Part shown: positions 1 to 7,851 of the stretch, piece after piece
Numbering within the stretch: the stretch's first letter is position 1
How the letters are laid out: the number at the start of each line of letters is the position of its first letter
Assembly (NCBI GenBank): GCA_964646525.1
Contig: CAZYER010000016.1
Coordinates: 1 to 31,781 of the forward strand
Source of the DNA: GCA-002282575 sp964646525
GTDB taxonomy: Bacteria > Pseudomonadota > Gammaproteobacteria > Thiomicrospirales > Thiomicrospiraceae
Direction of reading: 5' to 3'
DNA: 31,781 nucleotides
The notes under the pieces: generated by a model
Told to the model about the DNA's origin: nothing
The model's database searches: none
Seen by the model: the letters and a program-made list of their open reading frames with translations, nothing else
Made by a program: the position numbers and the translations under genes

Positions 1-270
1 CTCAAGGGATTAACGGCTAAGCCTTTAATCGTCGATACACGTCCTGCAGAGGTTTATGCGAAAGATCACATTGCTGGTGCGATTAACATTGATTGGCGTT
101 TTGTCTTGTCAGAAGTGAAGCAATTGCCTAAGGATCGTTTGATCGTGCTTTACTGCGATACGGGTATTTTGTCATCTAAAGCGCATTTTGCCTTACGTTT
201 GGTGGGTTATGAGCAGGTGAAGGTGCTATTCAATGGTTATGAGGGCTGGAAGGCATCGACCAAGAAATAA
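1..270 (+). CDS. Rhodanese-like domain protein, 3' part
   Basis: The window opens inside this gene, so only the last 89 residues are visible and the start lies upstream. Visible features are a VDTRP-type strand at residues 11-15, an HIAGAINI segment at 23-30 typical of the rhodanese fold, and a candidate catalytic cysteine at visible residue 52 in YCDTG. It ends with a GYEGW segment, as single-domain rhodaneses often do. Rhodaneses carry sulfur as a cysteine persulfide, and many small ones serve sulfur transfer or redox roles. The actual substrate cannot be told. A strong hairpin terminator follows 17 bases after the stop. The family call is secure; any signal peptide or extra N-terminal domain would be outside the window. 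Confidence 0.85.
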   Translation, partial: LKGLTAKPLIVDTRPAEVYAKDHIAGAINIDWRFVLSEVKQLPKDRLIVLYCDTGILSSKAHFALRLVGYEQVKVLFNGYEGWKASTKK

Positions 271-287
271 TAGGATTGTTTGAAATT

Positions 288-315
288 AAAACGCCCCAAC
301 ATATTGGGGCGTTTT
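288..315. terminator. Bidirectional Rho-independent terminator
   Basis: A perfect 12-bp inverted repeat (AAAACGCCCCAA / TTGGGGCGTTTT) encloses a 4-base loop. It has an A-run on one side and a T-run on the other, so it can end transcription from both sides. It sits between the convergent rhodanese and bicupin genes. Confidence 0.9.
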
Positions 316-335
316 AGCATTGATTGGCGTCTAGC

Positions 336-1259
336 CTATTTCACCAGCTTAAAGTCGAGCACTTGCATGTTCATAATTAGGCCAGCGTCTTGAATGGGTA
401 ACACCACCGCATCAACATCCGAGTCATTATGGTGCGAATGCCACCAACCTGGTGGGGTAATAAAGGTCGAGCCAGGCGTCCACATGGCTTTAATCGGATT
501 GATGATATTGCCGTTTTCATCCAACTCTTTACCAATCATTGTGTAGGTATTAGGACCTGCGCTAACGCAATGGTCAATGGCAATCGAATTGTGACGATGG
601 GGTTTTTGCGTAATGCCTGCTGGCAATACATTGTACAAAGACCAAAGTGTATGCGTCAGCGTCATTGTTTTGGGGAAGTTAGGATTCGATAACAACACAC
701 CCAAACGGTTACGTTTGGTGGCATTGGTATCGGCACGCTCATTGGCAATGGCTTCGGCTAAGCGTTCTTTCGTATAAAGTACCGGTGTGAAACGGGCACT
801 GGTGGGTGTGACACCTAAGTAAGATAACAAAGGCGCATCATTGACCCAGAATAAAGCCGCATCTTCACTGGCAAAGTGTTCCGCCGATTGAGTGGCTGGT
901 AGGGTAAATAGGTCGCCTGCTTTCCATAAAATATTGCCCTGATCGACTTGGGTATTGCCACGACCACGAATGACAAAAAACATTTGTGAAGCGGCCACGA
1001 AATCGGTTGCAATCGATTCGTTAGCATTGACACGCAAATAACCTGCGTAGAGGTTAGGCGTCGTGGCTGGGTATTCGGTTTCTAAATTACTGGATAGGTC
1101 GAATGGAATAACACGCGTTTCACCGTTTGCCCACATATCGCTTAAAAAAGCATCGACATCAATCTTAGGCATTTTCGGATTAACAGCCGACAAGTATTCC
1201 TTAAACTGTGCTTGTGCTTCCCAAGACTGAGTCATGGTGTATTCATTGTTGGCGGTCAT
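336..1259 (-). CDS. Bicupin protein, gentisate 1,2-dioxygenase-like
   Basis: This 307-residue protein has two cupin barrels, at roughly residues 75-145 and 205-295. The second carries a plausible metal site: HRH at 221-223 and a WWHSHH segment at 272-277. The first barrel has only an isolated His128 and no paired HxH, so it is probably structural. The arrangement resembles gentisate and hydroxynaphthoate ring-cleaving dioxygenases, which use Fe(II) and O2, but in classical gentisate dioxygenases the iron site lies in the N-terminal cupin. Substrate is therefore open. The start is supported by AAGGAG about 7 bases upstream of the ATG. A promoter with 17-base spacing lies near 1422-1450. No other aromatic-degradation gene is adjacent. 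The cupin call is firm, the dioxygenase role is an inference. Confidence 0.72.
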   Translation of the reverse strand: MTANNEYTMTQSWEAQAQFKEYLSAVNPKMPKIDVDAFLSDMWANGETRVIPFDLSSNLETEYPATTPNLYAGYLRVNANESIATDFVAASQMFFVIRGRGNTQVDQGNILWKAGDLFTLPATQSAEHFASEDAALFWVNDAPLLSYLGVTPTSARFTPVLYTKERLAEAIANERADTNATKRNRLGVLLSNPNFPKTMTLTHTLWSLYNVLPAGITQKPHRHNSIAIDHCVSAGPNTYTMIGKELDENGNIINPIKAMWTPGSTFITPPGWWHSHHNDSDVDAVVLPIQDAGLIMNMQVLDFKLVK

Positions 1260-1421
1260 TGCTGAGGCTCCTTATTGGTCATTAGGCCTTCTGTTAGCCT
1301 TGCACCACAAATAGGCAGACGGAGGCGATAGGCGTTACGAGCTACAACAACACAGTCAAAAATATCTCTAGGAATGGTTGTGAAATGCCCGCAATGTGAA
1401 AAATGTTAGTTTTATGACGAA

Positions 1422-1450
1422 ATTTTAACCTGTTGTTCTAGTGAATTCAA
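1422..1450 (-). promoter_or_regulatory. Candidate sigma-70 promoter for the bicupin gene
   Basis: On the minus strand a TTGAAT box (1450-1445) and a TAAAAT box (1427-1422) are separated by exactly 17 bases. The promoter lies just past the stop of the acetolactate synthase gene and would give a leader of about 155 bases before the bicupin ATG. This suggests the bicupin gene is transcribed independently of the upstream operon. Confidence 0.55.
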
Positions 1451-1470
1451 CCAACTAAGGCAAAACGACC

Positions 1471-3132
1471 TTATTCGAGTACCTGTCCCAAACGCGCCAC
1501 TAATTGGCTATTTTCGCGATAGTCCACCGGACAGTCGATAACGGTGACGCCTTGATGGGCTAGTGCCTGTTGTAATGCGGGCAATAAAGCTTCGGCCGAT
1601 TCGATGCGAACACCCACCGCACCAAAAGACTCCGCCAATTTAACGAAGTCAGGATTGTTAAATTCAACAAAAGCACTGCGTCCAAACTCGCGCTCTTGTT
1701 TCCAGCGAATTAAGCCATACCCTGAATCATTCCAAATGAGTACCACCAAAGATAAGCCAAGCCGCACCGCCGTTTCCAGCTCTTGCACATTCATCAGAAA
1801 GCCTGCATCACCGGTAACAGCCACGGCAGCTTTTTCTGGATGAGCAAGTTTGGCCGCGATCACACCGGGTAAAGCAATGCCCATGCTGGCAAAGCCATTG
1901 GAAATGATGCAGGTATTGGAAATTTCGCAGCGGAACATGCGCGCCATCCACATTTTGTGTGCGCCGACATCGCATACCGCTATGTCATCGAGCGCCATCG
2001 CAGTGCGTAGATCCCAAATAATCTTTTGCGGTTTTAACGGCCAGTCAGACGATTTTGCATGCTGCTTCATTTCATGTATCAATGAATGACGTAAATTACG
2101 ATAAGGCGTTAAATCTCGTTTGGGGATGCTGGCTTGCCAATCAGCTTCACCGCGGTGGGTGTTTGTCATCAGTTCTAGGTTGCGATAAATATCACCCAGA
2201 ATCTCGACACTGGGAATATAGGCATCATCGACTTCAGCAGGTTGGCTGTCGATGTGAATAATGGTGCGATCACGACTGGCATGCCAAACGCGTGGGTGAT
2301 ATTCGGCCATGTCAAAGCCAATACAGATAATGACATCAGCCAATTCAAAACCACAATTTTGGTAATCCCCCGATTGCAATCCCGCTGTGCCAATAGCCAG
2401 TTCGTGCTTGAAGGAAATAACGCCTTTTGCCATAAAGGTATTCACAACGGGCAGATGGAAAGTTTCGGCAAAAGCCAGTAGTTTGGTTTCAGCACGAGCA
2501 CGAACAATACCATTACCGGCTAAGATTAAGGGGTGTTTGGCTTGTTTAATTAGTGCCAGTGCTTGATCGCGTACTTCCGGATGCGCACCCGAACGTAAGG
2601 GCTCGGATATGGGAAGCGGTTGAGCGTGGGTAGCCATTTTAGCGACGTTTTCGGGAAAGTCGATAAAGCAGGCACCCGGTTTTTCACTTTGCGCTTGCTT
2701 AAAGGCTTTACGAATGACTTCGGGTGTCGTTTCTGGTTCTAGAATTTGCGCCGAATATTTGCTGATGGGTTTGAACATGCTCACTAAGTCCACCACTTGG
2801 TGGGACTCTTTATGCATACGACTGGTTGCTGCTTGACCCGCAATCGCAACGACAGGTGCTCGATCCATATTGGCATCAGCGACACCGGTAATCAGATTAG
2901 TCGCACCGGGTCCAAGGGTAGACATACAGACGCCCGCTTTGCCCGTTAAGCGACCATAGACATCGGCCATAAAGGCTGCCCCTTGCTCATGGCGCGTGCA
3001 AACAAATTGAATCGATGAATCGAGTAGCGCATCCATGACATTCAGGTTTTCTTCACCTGGAATACCGAAAATATACTCGACCTGTTCAGCTTCTAAGCAG
3101 CGAACCATTAAATGGGCAGCATTGATGGTCAT
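1471..3132 (-). CDS. Acetolactate synthase large-subunit type ThDP enzyme
   Basis: This 553-residue thiamine-diphosphate enzyme most resembles catabolic-type acetolactate synthase, which joins two pyruvates into 2-acetolactate and CO2. The catalytic glutamate is E49 in RHEQGAAFMADVYGR. A GPGATN segment follows, and the ThDP/Mg motif runs from GDAG (441-444) to NDSGYG (468-473). All three domains (Pyr, central, PP) are present at the usual length. No regulatory small subunit (ilvN/ilvH type) is encoded nearby, which favours an AlsS-like enzyme over an IlvBN anabolic enzyme. Its ATG overlaps the dsbA stop by 4 bases (ATGA), so translation is probably coupled to the cytochrome-biogenesis operon upstream, an unusual partner. 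Related ThDP enzymes such as glyoxylate carboligase cannot be fully excluded. Confidence 0.82.
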   Translation of the reverse strand: MTINAAHLMVRCLEAEQVEYIFGIPGEENLNVMDALLDSSIQFVCTRHEQGAAFMADVYGRLTGKAGVCMSTLGPGATNLITGVADANMDRAPVVAIAGQAATSRMHKESHQVVDLVSMFKPISKYSAQILEPETTPEVIRKAFKQAQSEKPGACFIDFPENVAKMATHAQPLPISEPLRSGAHPEVRDQALALIKQAKHPLILAGNGIVRARAETKLLAFAETFHLPVVNTFMAKGVISFKHELAIGTAGLQSGDYQNCGFELADVIICIGFDMAEYHPRVWHASRDRTIIHIDSQPAEVDDAYIPSVEILGDIYRNLELMTNTHRGEADWQASIPKRDLTPYRNLRHSLIHEMKQHAKSSDWPLKPQKIIWDLRTAMALDDIAVCDVGAHKMWMARMFRCEISNTCIISNGFASMGIALPGVIAAKLAHPEKAAVAVTGDAGFLMNVQELETAVRLGLSLVVLIWNDSGYGLIRWKQEREFGRSAFVEFNNPDFVKLAESFGAVGVRIESAEALLPALQQALAHQGVTVIDCPVDYRENSQLVARLGQVLE

Positions 3133-3758
3133 TTTTGGCTCAGCTCCTCAATGAGGGCAAAAAGTTTGGCGTGAGTACCTGCCATGGGTAAGTCGGTGAC
3201 ATAGTGTCCATTAATGACAAAGGTAGGTACGGCTTCAAGCTGATATTGTCCCGATAGCTTTGCAGCACGGGTGACATCGGCGGTGTTAGCTTCACTGTCA
3301 TAGGCTTTCAGGAAGGCGGCTTTGTTAAATGATTTATCCTTAGCAACCAATAAATCAGCCACTTCTTCTTGGTTTTTGGGGCGTGCTTTGTCTTGTAAAA
3401 ATAATTCAAACACTTTCGGGTGTAATGAAAGTTGGTTACTGGCTTTTAAGGCAAAGTGAATGCGTGCGAGTGTTGCCCACGCGGGTGATTGAAACACCGC
3501 AGGAATGGCTTCAAACTGAATGTGTTTGGGTTTATTGGCTAACCATTCTTTCAAGGGTTTTTCCATTTCTTGGCAATGCGAACAACCATAGAAGAAAAAC
3601 TCTTGTACTGTGCCTTTACTGACCAGCGCTCGTGCTGAGTCGGGTAGTTTTTTATAGTGAATACCTTCTTCAAAGGCGTAGGGCGCAGCTTGAGCTGATA
3701 AGGTTGTTGCAGCCAACAAGCCAACACCGATGAAACTAAGAAAATGACGACGATTCAT
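3129..3758 (-). CDS. dsbA: DsbA-type thiol:disulfide oxidoreductase
   Basis: A 209-residue periplasmic thioredoxin-fold protein that introduces disulfides into exported proteins. The N-terminus has a signal peptide with hydrophobic core (residues 6-20) and an AQAA cleavage region near residue 24. It begins NRRHFLSF, which resembles a twin-arginine motif, so Tat export is possible. The active site is CSHC at 59-62, and the cis-proline is P178 in AVPTF. An alpha-helical insert lies between them, as in DsbA. AAGGAG lies 8 bases before the ATG. The gene follows ccsA in the same direction with an 81-base gap containing a palindrome, and it overlaps the acetolactate synthase start by 4 bases. Supplying oxidised or handled cysteines fits with cytochrome c maturation. 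Confidence 0.9.
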   Translation of the reverse strand: MNRRHFLSFIGVGLLAATTLSAQAAPYAFEEGIHYKKLPDSARALVSKGTVQEFFFYGCSHCQEMEKPLKEWLANKPKHIQFEAIPAVFQSPAWATLARIHFALKASNQLSLHPKVFELFLQDKARPKNQEEVADLLVAKDKSFNKAAFLKAYDSEANTADVTRAAKLSGQYQLEAVPTFVINGHYVTDLPMAGTHAKLFALIEELSQK

Positions 3759-3793
3759 ATAAAAAACTCCTTAAACGAAGATCGCTTGAAGTG

Positions 3794-3817
3794 CCCTCTC
3801 TCAATATTGAGAGAGGG
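3794..3817. repeat. Perfect 24-base palindrome between ccsA and dsbA
   Basis: CCCTCTCTCAAT is followed directly by its reverse complement ATTGAGAGAGGG. The transcript could form a stable hairpin within the operon. No T-run follows on the minus strand, so it is more likely an mRNA processing or stability element, or a REP-like unit, than a terminator. Confidence 0.7.
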
Positions 3818-3839
3818 GTAGATGAAGAGATTGAGGATG

Positions 3840-5027
3840 TTACAGACTACCGTAAGAGTGGAGTCCAGATAAGAACATATTGACACCCAAGAAAGCAAAA
3901 GTGGTGATGAGTAAACCGATGATCGACCACCAAGCCATAGGTGCGCCACCCCAGCCTTTAGACATACGGAAGTGTAACCAAGCCGCATAGTTCAACCAGA
4001 CGATAAGCGCCCAAGTTTCTTTCGGATCCCAGCTCCAGTAGCCTCCCCAAGCTTCTGCCGCCCACATAGCGCCAAGAATGGTAGCAATGGTGAAGAAGGC
4101 AAAACCGAAGGCGATGGCTTTGTACATCACATCTTCCATGGTAGCCAGTGTCGGTAATCGCGTTAACCAAGGATTGTTGCTATCGCCGCGTTTTTCGATG
4201 CGATCACGCCATAAGTAAGGAATGGCAATCATGGCAGCTAAGGCAAAGGTACCATAACCAACGAAGTTAGCCGGAACGTGAATTTTCATCCAGTAGCTTT
4301 TCAAAGCAGGTACCAGTGGTTGAATTTCCGCCGCATCACGACCGAAGGTGTACCATAAAATGAAAGCAACAGCTGCTGAGATAACTGCTAAGACGAAGCC
4401 ACCTAAAGCACGGCTACGGATTTTTTGTTCGTAATAGAGGTAAAGCAGAGCGGTAATAATGGCGAACAGAATGAATACTTCATACAAGTTGCTGACGGGA
4501 ATATGACCATAGTCAGGGTTAATCAGGTAAGACTCGCGCCAACGCACGCCCAATCCTACCAAGCCGAAAGCCGTTGCTGTCCATGTCAAGCTGGTTGCTA
4601 CTTTGCCAGAAAACTCAGAATCGCGCCACAGTGCAAAAAAGTAGGTCACCATAGCGAATACAAACAGTACGTTCATCCACATAATAGCTGATTGGCTAGA
4701 GAACAAAAACTTCAAGAAAAAAGCTGTTTCTTGTGCTTGGTAACTATTACCATTGGCAGCATAGCTGGCAATGCCAATCCACGTCATGATGAGTACGGCG
4801 GTCATCAGGGTTTGTATGCTTTTCCAGGCTAAGCCGAAAGCAATCACACCAATGGCCGTACCAATGAGAATACCAATTTCATAGGAACGCTCATGCTCAT
4901 CAAGCAATTCGCCATATTCGTGCCAACCGAGCCAACTGGCAAAAATGATGAGTAGACTCCATAAAATACCTCTTACGCTGAGCAGCGATTGAATTAGAGT
5001 GGGCTGTTCTGTGTAGCCTGCAGTCAT
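3840..5027 (-). CDS. ccsA: Cytochrome c biogenesis protein CcsA/ResC (System II)
   Basis: A 395-residue polytopic membrane protein with about eight hydrophobic segments. It carries the heme-handling WWD motif WGGYWSWD at residues 327-334, followed by PKETWALIVWLNYAAW. Together with ResB it forms the System II (Ccs) synthetase, which carries heme across the membrane and ligates it to apocytochrome c CXXCH motifs in the periplasm. The N-terminal extension of about 130 residues with extra membrane spans is usual for the proteobacterial form. Its ATG overlaps the resB stop by 4 bases (ATGA), indicating translational coupling. Naming varies between CcsA, CcsB and ResC in proteobacteria. Confidence 0.93.
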   Translation of the reverse strand: MTAGYTEQPTLIQSLLSVRGILWSLLIIFASWLGWHEYGELLDEHERSYEIGILIGTAIGVIAFGLAWKSIQTLMTAVLIMTWIGIASYAANGNSYQAQETAFFLKFLFSSQSAIMWMNVLFVFAMVTYFFALWRDSEFSGKVATSLTWTATAFGLVGLGVRWRESYLINPDYGHIPVSNLYEVFILFAIITALLYLYYEQKIRSRALGGFVLAVISAAVAFILWYTFGRDAAEIQPLVPALKSYWMKIHVPANFVGYGTFALAAMIAIPYLWRDRIEKRGDSNNPWLTRLPTLATMEDVMYKAIAFGFAFFTIATILGAMWAAEAWGGYWSWDPKETWALIVWLNYAAWLHFRMSKGWGGAPMAWWSIIGLLITTFAFLGVNMFLSGLHSYGSL

Positions 5028-7021
5028 GTTTTGTCTCCTTGCATTGCGGCGGGCGCCTGCTGAAGTTGTTGTGTTATTTGATCGAAAAGGGGTTGCAGCA
5101 TCTTATCATCTTTGCCGTCTTTTCCTGCAAAAATAAATGCGGTGCCACCATTGGTTTGTGGTTGAATTAATAGCCACAGGCGTTGTGGGCGCACATAAAA
5201 CAGCAAGAAAGTACCAATCACTAGCAGAAGAGAGCCAAAATAAACGACATCTTTTCCGGGCGATTTGGTGATTTGCAGACCAGAAGCTTCGCGATGATCG
5301 ACGCTGGTGACTTCAAAGAACATGGGAGGACCATAATCTTTAAGTGCATTAATCGCTTCAACACTGTCGGCAAAGAAACGACGTTGTGCTTCGGTCGTGT
5401 CACCTTGATTGCCCTCGAGTTCTAAGGTTTTGAGGTAAAGCCCTTGTAGGGCAACGGTCATGATTTCTAAGTATTGGTTAAATACTTGATCACGTTTTTC
5501 TGCTTCAGGAACAGCTTGTTCCAGATAGCCTCTGATACCATCAAAACCACGCACTCTGAACAAATTAATGAGCAGTTGCATAAAGCGTTTTTGCGTTTCC
5601 AATTGTTCTCGTTTAACGGGATCTTTTTCCTGCTCAATGCCAGGATTGAGGATGCTATCTAACGCATGACGATCGTTAATGAGAGCCAAAAAGCGCATAA
5701 AACGATCGAGGCTTTGTTTATCATCCAGTGGCAGTAGGAGGAATTGGAAAGCTTCAGCCACATTACGACGGTATTTAGAAACTTGATACCAAGCACCACC
5801 TCGCTCAATCGCTAATAAATAGTTTTCATATTCAAGCGCTTGCCCTTGAGCATCGCGCACTTTAAATTGTACGCTAGGTCCTAGATTTTTGACTTTGCGA
5901 CCATTTTCGTCTGGTTCGGGTAAGTCAATCACATTATTGGTTTTGTAATCATTTAATTCGAGTTTGTAATCACCAATGGGGGTATTCATGTTAATGACTC
6001 GGTTGATTTCACCCGCTAATAGAGATGGGCTGCTGTTGTTGCTGACCATTGGCCAAGCCCGTAATTCAACTTGACTGCCGCCGTCACCAAAACTCGATTG
6101 ATAAATAGCATAGTCCTTATAGTACAAAGGCTTATTAACAAAAATGGTTGTTTTGATTGGCTCTTCTAGATCGGGAGCACTGAGAATAATGTCACTTTCA
6201 AAGGATTTGGGCATGCCGGTGTCGTAATGCTCAACACGGAAATCGACAACTTGTACGGTGAAAGGTAGTTTTTGTACCAAGTAGCCTTCCTTAAATGTCA
6301 AGAAAACAACATCAGCACTTTTACCTTCCGGGATATTGACTGAACCACGGAACGAGTTGTTATCCACCGCAATGTTGGCTTTCGGGTTGACATCGGTTAG
6401 GGCAATGCTACGCGTTTCTGCTTGCACTAACCCCATCCATTCTTGTACTTTGAACTTGATATTCGAATCCAGCAAGGCGCCTAGGCAGATAATCACAATG
6501 GCAATATGGGTGAAAAAGTAACCCAAACGATGTCCAGCGCCTTTTTTGGCGGCAATGAGTGTGTCAGTTTCTTTTGCTTCTACTTTGAATTTAAAGCCCA
6601 GCTTTTTGAATAGCTGTTGTGCTTCATCACGCATTTGTACCGAGCTTTCTAGCCGTTCGCCCTGTACCGATAAGCCCATTTTTTGTAATTGAGTGGCATG
6701 GGTGTGCTCTTGATAGCTAAGCATGTCTTTAACAAAATGCGCCCAATGACGCCACACACAGGCAGAAATAGACAACAATAGGAAGGCAAGAACCGCTAAG
6801 AACCAAATGGCGCTGTAAACATCATAGAGTTCGAGGGTGCGAAAAACATCAAACCAGAAAGGACCGAATTTGATAACATAGCTAGCATAGGCTTCGTTTT
6901 GTTTTAGGATAGTACCGATCACGGATGCAATGGCGAGCATCACCAGCAAAACAATGGCTAGGTTCATTGATCCAATAAAGGTCAACACTGGGTGGTGCTT
7001 GAGTGATCTTTTTTTATCCAT
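5024..7021 (-). CDS. resB: Cytochrome c biogenesis protein ResB/Ccs1 (System II)
   Basis: This is a 665-residue partner of CcsA. Transmembrane segments lie near residues 15-35 and 75-95 and around 175, and a last one lies near the C-terminus. Between the third and the last is a large periplasmic domain, as in Ccs1/ResB. The family receives heme from CcsA and chaperones reduced apocytochrome. The frame is open for 38 more codons upstream, to 7135, but I start it at ATG 7021 (MDKKRSLKHHPV). The homologous region begins there, and a strong promoter at 7086-7113 would lie inside any longer version. The AAGG just before the start is close to the ATG, so initiation may be modest. It is the first gene of the operon resB-ccsA-dsbA-acetolactate synthase. 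Confidence 0.92.
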   Translation of the reverse strand: MDKKRSLKHHPVLTFIGSMNLAIVLLVMLAIASVIGTILKQNEAYASYVIKFGPFWFDVFRTLELYDVYSAIWFLAVLAFLLLSISACVWRHWAHFVKDMLSYQEHTHATQLQKMGLSVQGERLESSVQMRDEAQQLFKKLGFKFKVEAKETDTLIAAKKGAGHRLGYFFTHIAIVIICLGALLDSNIKFKVQEWMGLVQAETRSIALTDVNPKANIAVDNNSFRGSVNIPEGKSADVVFLTFKEGYLVQKLPFTVQVVDFRVEHYDTGMPKSFESDIILSAPDLEEPIKTTIFVNKPLYYKDYAIYQSSFGDGGSQVELRAWPMVSNNSSPSLLAGEINRVINMNTPIGDYKLELNDYKTNNVIDLPEPDENGRKVKNLGPSVQFKVRDAQGQALEYENYLLAIERGGAWYQVSKYRRNVAEAFQFLLLPLDDKQSLDRFMRFLALINDRHALDSILNPGIEQEKDPVKREQLETQKRFMQLLINLFRVRGFDGIRGYLEQAVPEAEKRDQVFNQYLEIMTVALQGLYLKTLELEGNQGDTTEAQRRFFADSVEAINALKDYGPPMFFEVTSVDHREASGLQITKSPGKDVVYFGSLLLVIGTFLLFYVRPQRLWLLIQPQTNGGTAFIFAGKDGKDDKMLQPLFDQITQQLQQAPAAMQGDKT

Positions 7022-7058
7022 AGCCTTGATGTGCCTATATTTTTTATGTGTAAACCTG

Positions 7059-7073
7059 GGCGAGCTTCTCGCC
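7059..7073. promoter_or_regulatory. Hairpin in the leader of the resB operon
   Basis: The arms GGCGAG and CTCGCC enclose a 3-base loop. The element falls between the predicted resB promoter and the resB ATG, so it would lie in the leader RNA. A second small inverted repeat, TGCCAT/ATGGCA, overlaps the promoter at 7097-7112 and could be an operator. No regulator is identified. Confidence 0.4.
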
Positions 7074-7085
7074 GAAAATGCACTG

Positions 7086-7113
7086 ATTATAACCCATGCC
7101 ATATGAATGGCAA
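7086..7113 (-). promoter_or_regulatory. Sigma-70 promoter for resB-ccsA-dsbA operon
   Basis: On the minus strand a TTGCCA box (7113-7108) and a perfect TATAAT box (7091-7086) are separated by 16 bases. Transcription would begin near 7079 and give a leader of about 58 bases before ATG 7021. This position argues against the upstream in-frame start at 7135. Confidence 0.65.
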
Positions 7114-7133
7114 GCGATCCATGAGAACCTTGC

Positions 7134-7757
7134 ATGATACAACATCCCCTTTATCAACGTGCTACTTTCTTAAAAAGTGCGCCTAAACTGGTTCAATGTC
7201 CTGAAGATACGGGAGCAGAAGTGGCTTTTGTGGGACGTTCCAATGCAGGCAAATCGAGTAGCTTAAATTGCATTACCCATCAAACTGGGTTAGCGAAAGT
7301 ATCGAAAACACCGGGTCGCACCCAGCTGATTAATATTTTTACGCTCGATACGCCAGACAGGCGTTTAGTGGACTTGCCGGGTTACGGGTTCGCTAAAGTG
7401 CCTATTCCTTTGAAAGAAGAATGGGGTAAGTCGATGGGGGCTTATTTGGAACAGCGTCAATGCTTGAAGGGCATTATCTTGTTGATGGACATTCGTCATC
7501 CTTTTATGCCATTGGATGACCAGCTACTCCATTGGGCGGTGGCGATTGGTCGTCCGGTGCATGTGTTGTTAACCAAGGCCGACAAGTTATCTTTTGGTCA
7601 GCAAAAAAATACCTTGTTGGCGGTACGCAAGCAACTAGCAACCTATGGCGGAGAGTTGAGCGTGCAGACTTTTTCCGCGCTGAAAAAAACAGGGTTGGAT
7701 GAAGTTTGGGCAAAATTAGATGATTGGTTAGCTTGGTCGGATGAGCGGATTCAATAA
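7134..7757 (+). CDS. engB: Ribosome biogenesis GTPase EngB/YihA (YsxC)
   Basis: A 207-residue single-domain TrmE-Era-like GTPase needed for assembly of the large ribosomal subunit. All G motifs are present: G1 GRSNAGKSS at 34-42, the TPGRTQ switch at 59-64, G3 DLPGYG at 80-85, G4 TKAD at 147-150 and G5 SALKKTG at 181-187. The length matches the family. The ATG is the first in-frame start and the N-terminus (FLKSAPKL) fits homologs. It is transcribed away from the cytochrome c operon. The engB next to cytochrome c biogenesis arrangement recurs in beta- and gammaproteobacteria. No convincing promoter was identified in the 112 bases upstream. Confidence 0.95.
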   Translation: MIQHPLYQRATFLKSAPKLVQCPEDTGAEVAFVGRSNAGKSSSLNCITHQTGLAKVSKTPGRTQLINIFTLDTPDRRLVDLPGYGFAKVPIPLKEEWGKSMGAYLEQRQCLKGIILLMDIRHPFMPLDDQLLHWAVAIGRPVHVLLTKADKLSFGQQKNTLLAVRKQLATYGGELSVQTFSALKKTGLDEVWAKLDDWLAWSDERIQ

Positions 7758-7785
7758 AATATTTTCCCATCCCCCTTTTTTTTAT

Positions 7786-7813
7786 TTGACCTTGTGCTAA
7801 AGTTGCTTAAACT
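7786..7813 (+). promoter_or_regulatory. Candidate promoter for the UDP-sugar dehydrogenase gene
   Basis: TTGACC (7786-7791) and TAAACT (7808-7813) are separated by 16 bases. The -35 box is good and the -10 box matches the consensus at four of six positions. It lies just downstream of engB, so the dehydrogenase gene may have its own transcript. Confidence 0.45.
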
Positions 7814-7837
7814 GCGTTGGGCAGTGTTTTTCGCTTG

Positions 7838-7844
7838 TGAGGAG
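7838..7844 (+). promoter_or_regulatory. Ribosome binding site that decides the dehydrogenase start
   Basis: TGAGGAG is 7 bases from GTG 7852, only 1 base from ATG 7846, and lies inside the codons that follow GTG 7837. Spacing therefore favours GTG 7852 as the true start. Confidence 0.6.
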
Positions 7845-7851
7845 CATGATT

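Noticed and set aside
7022..7135. Upstream extension of resB by 38 codons
   Set aside because: It would cover the -35/-10 elements and the leader hairpin and overlap the engB start. The residues have no membrane-protein character, while ATG 7021 begins the recognisable ResB N-terminus.
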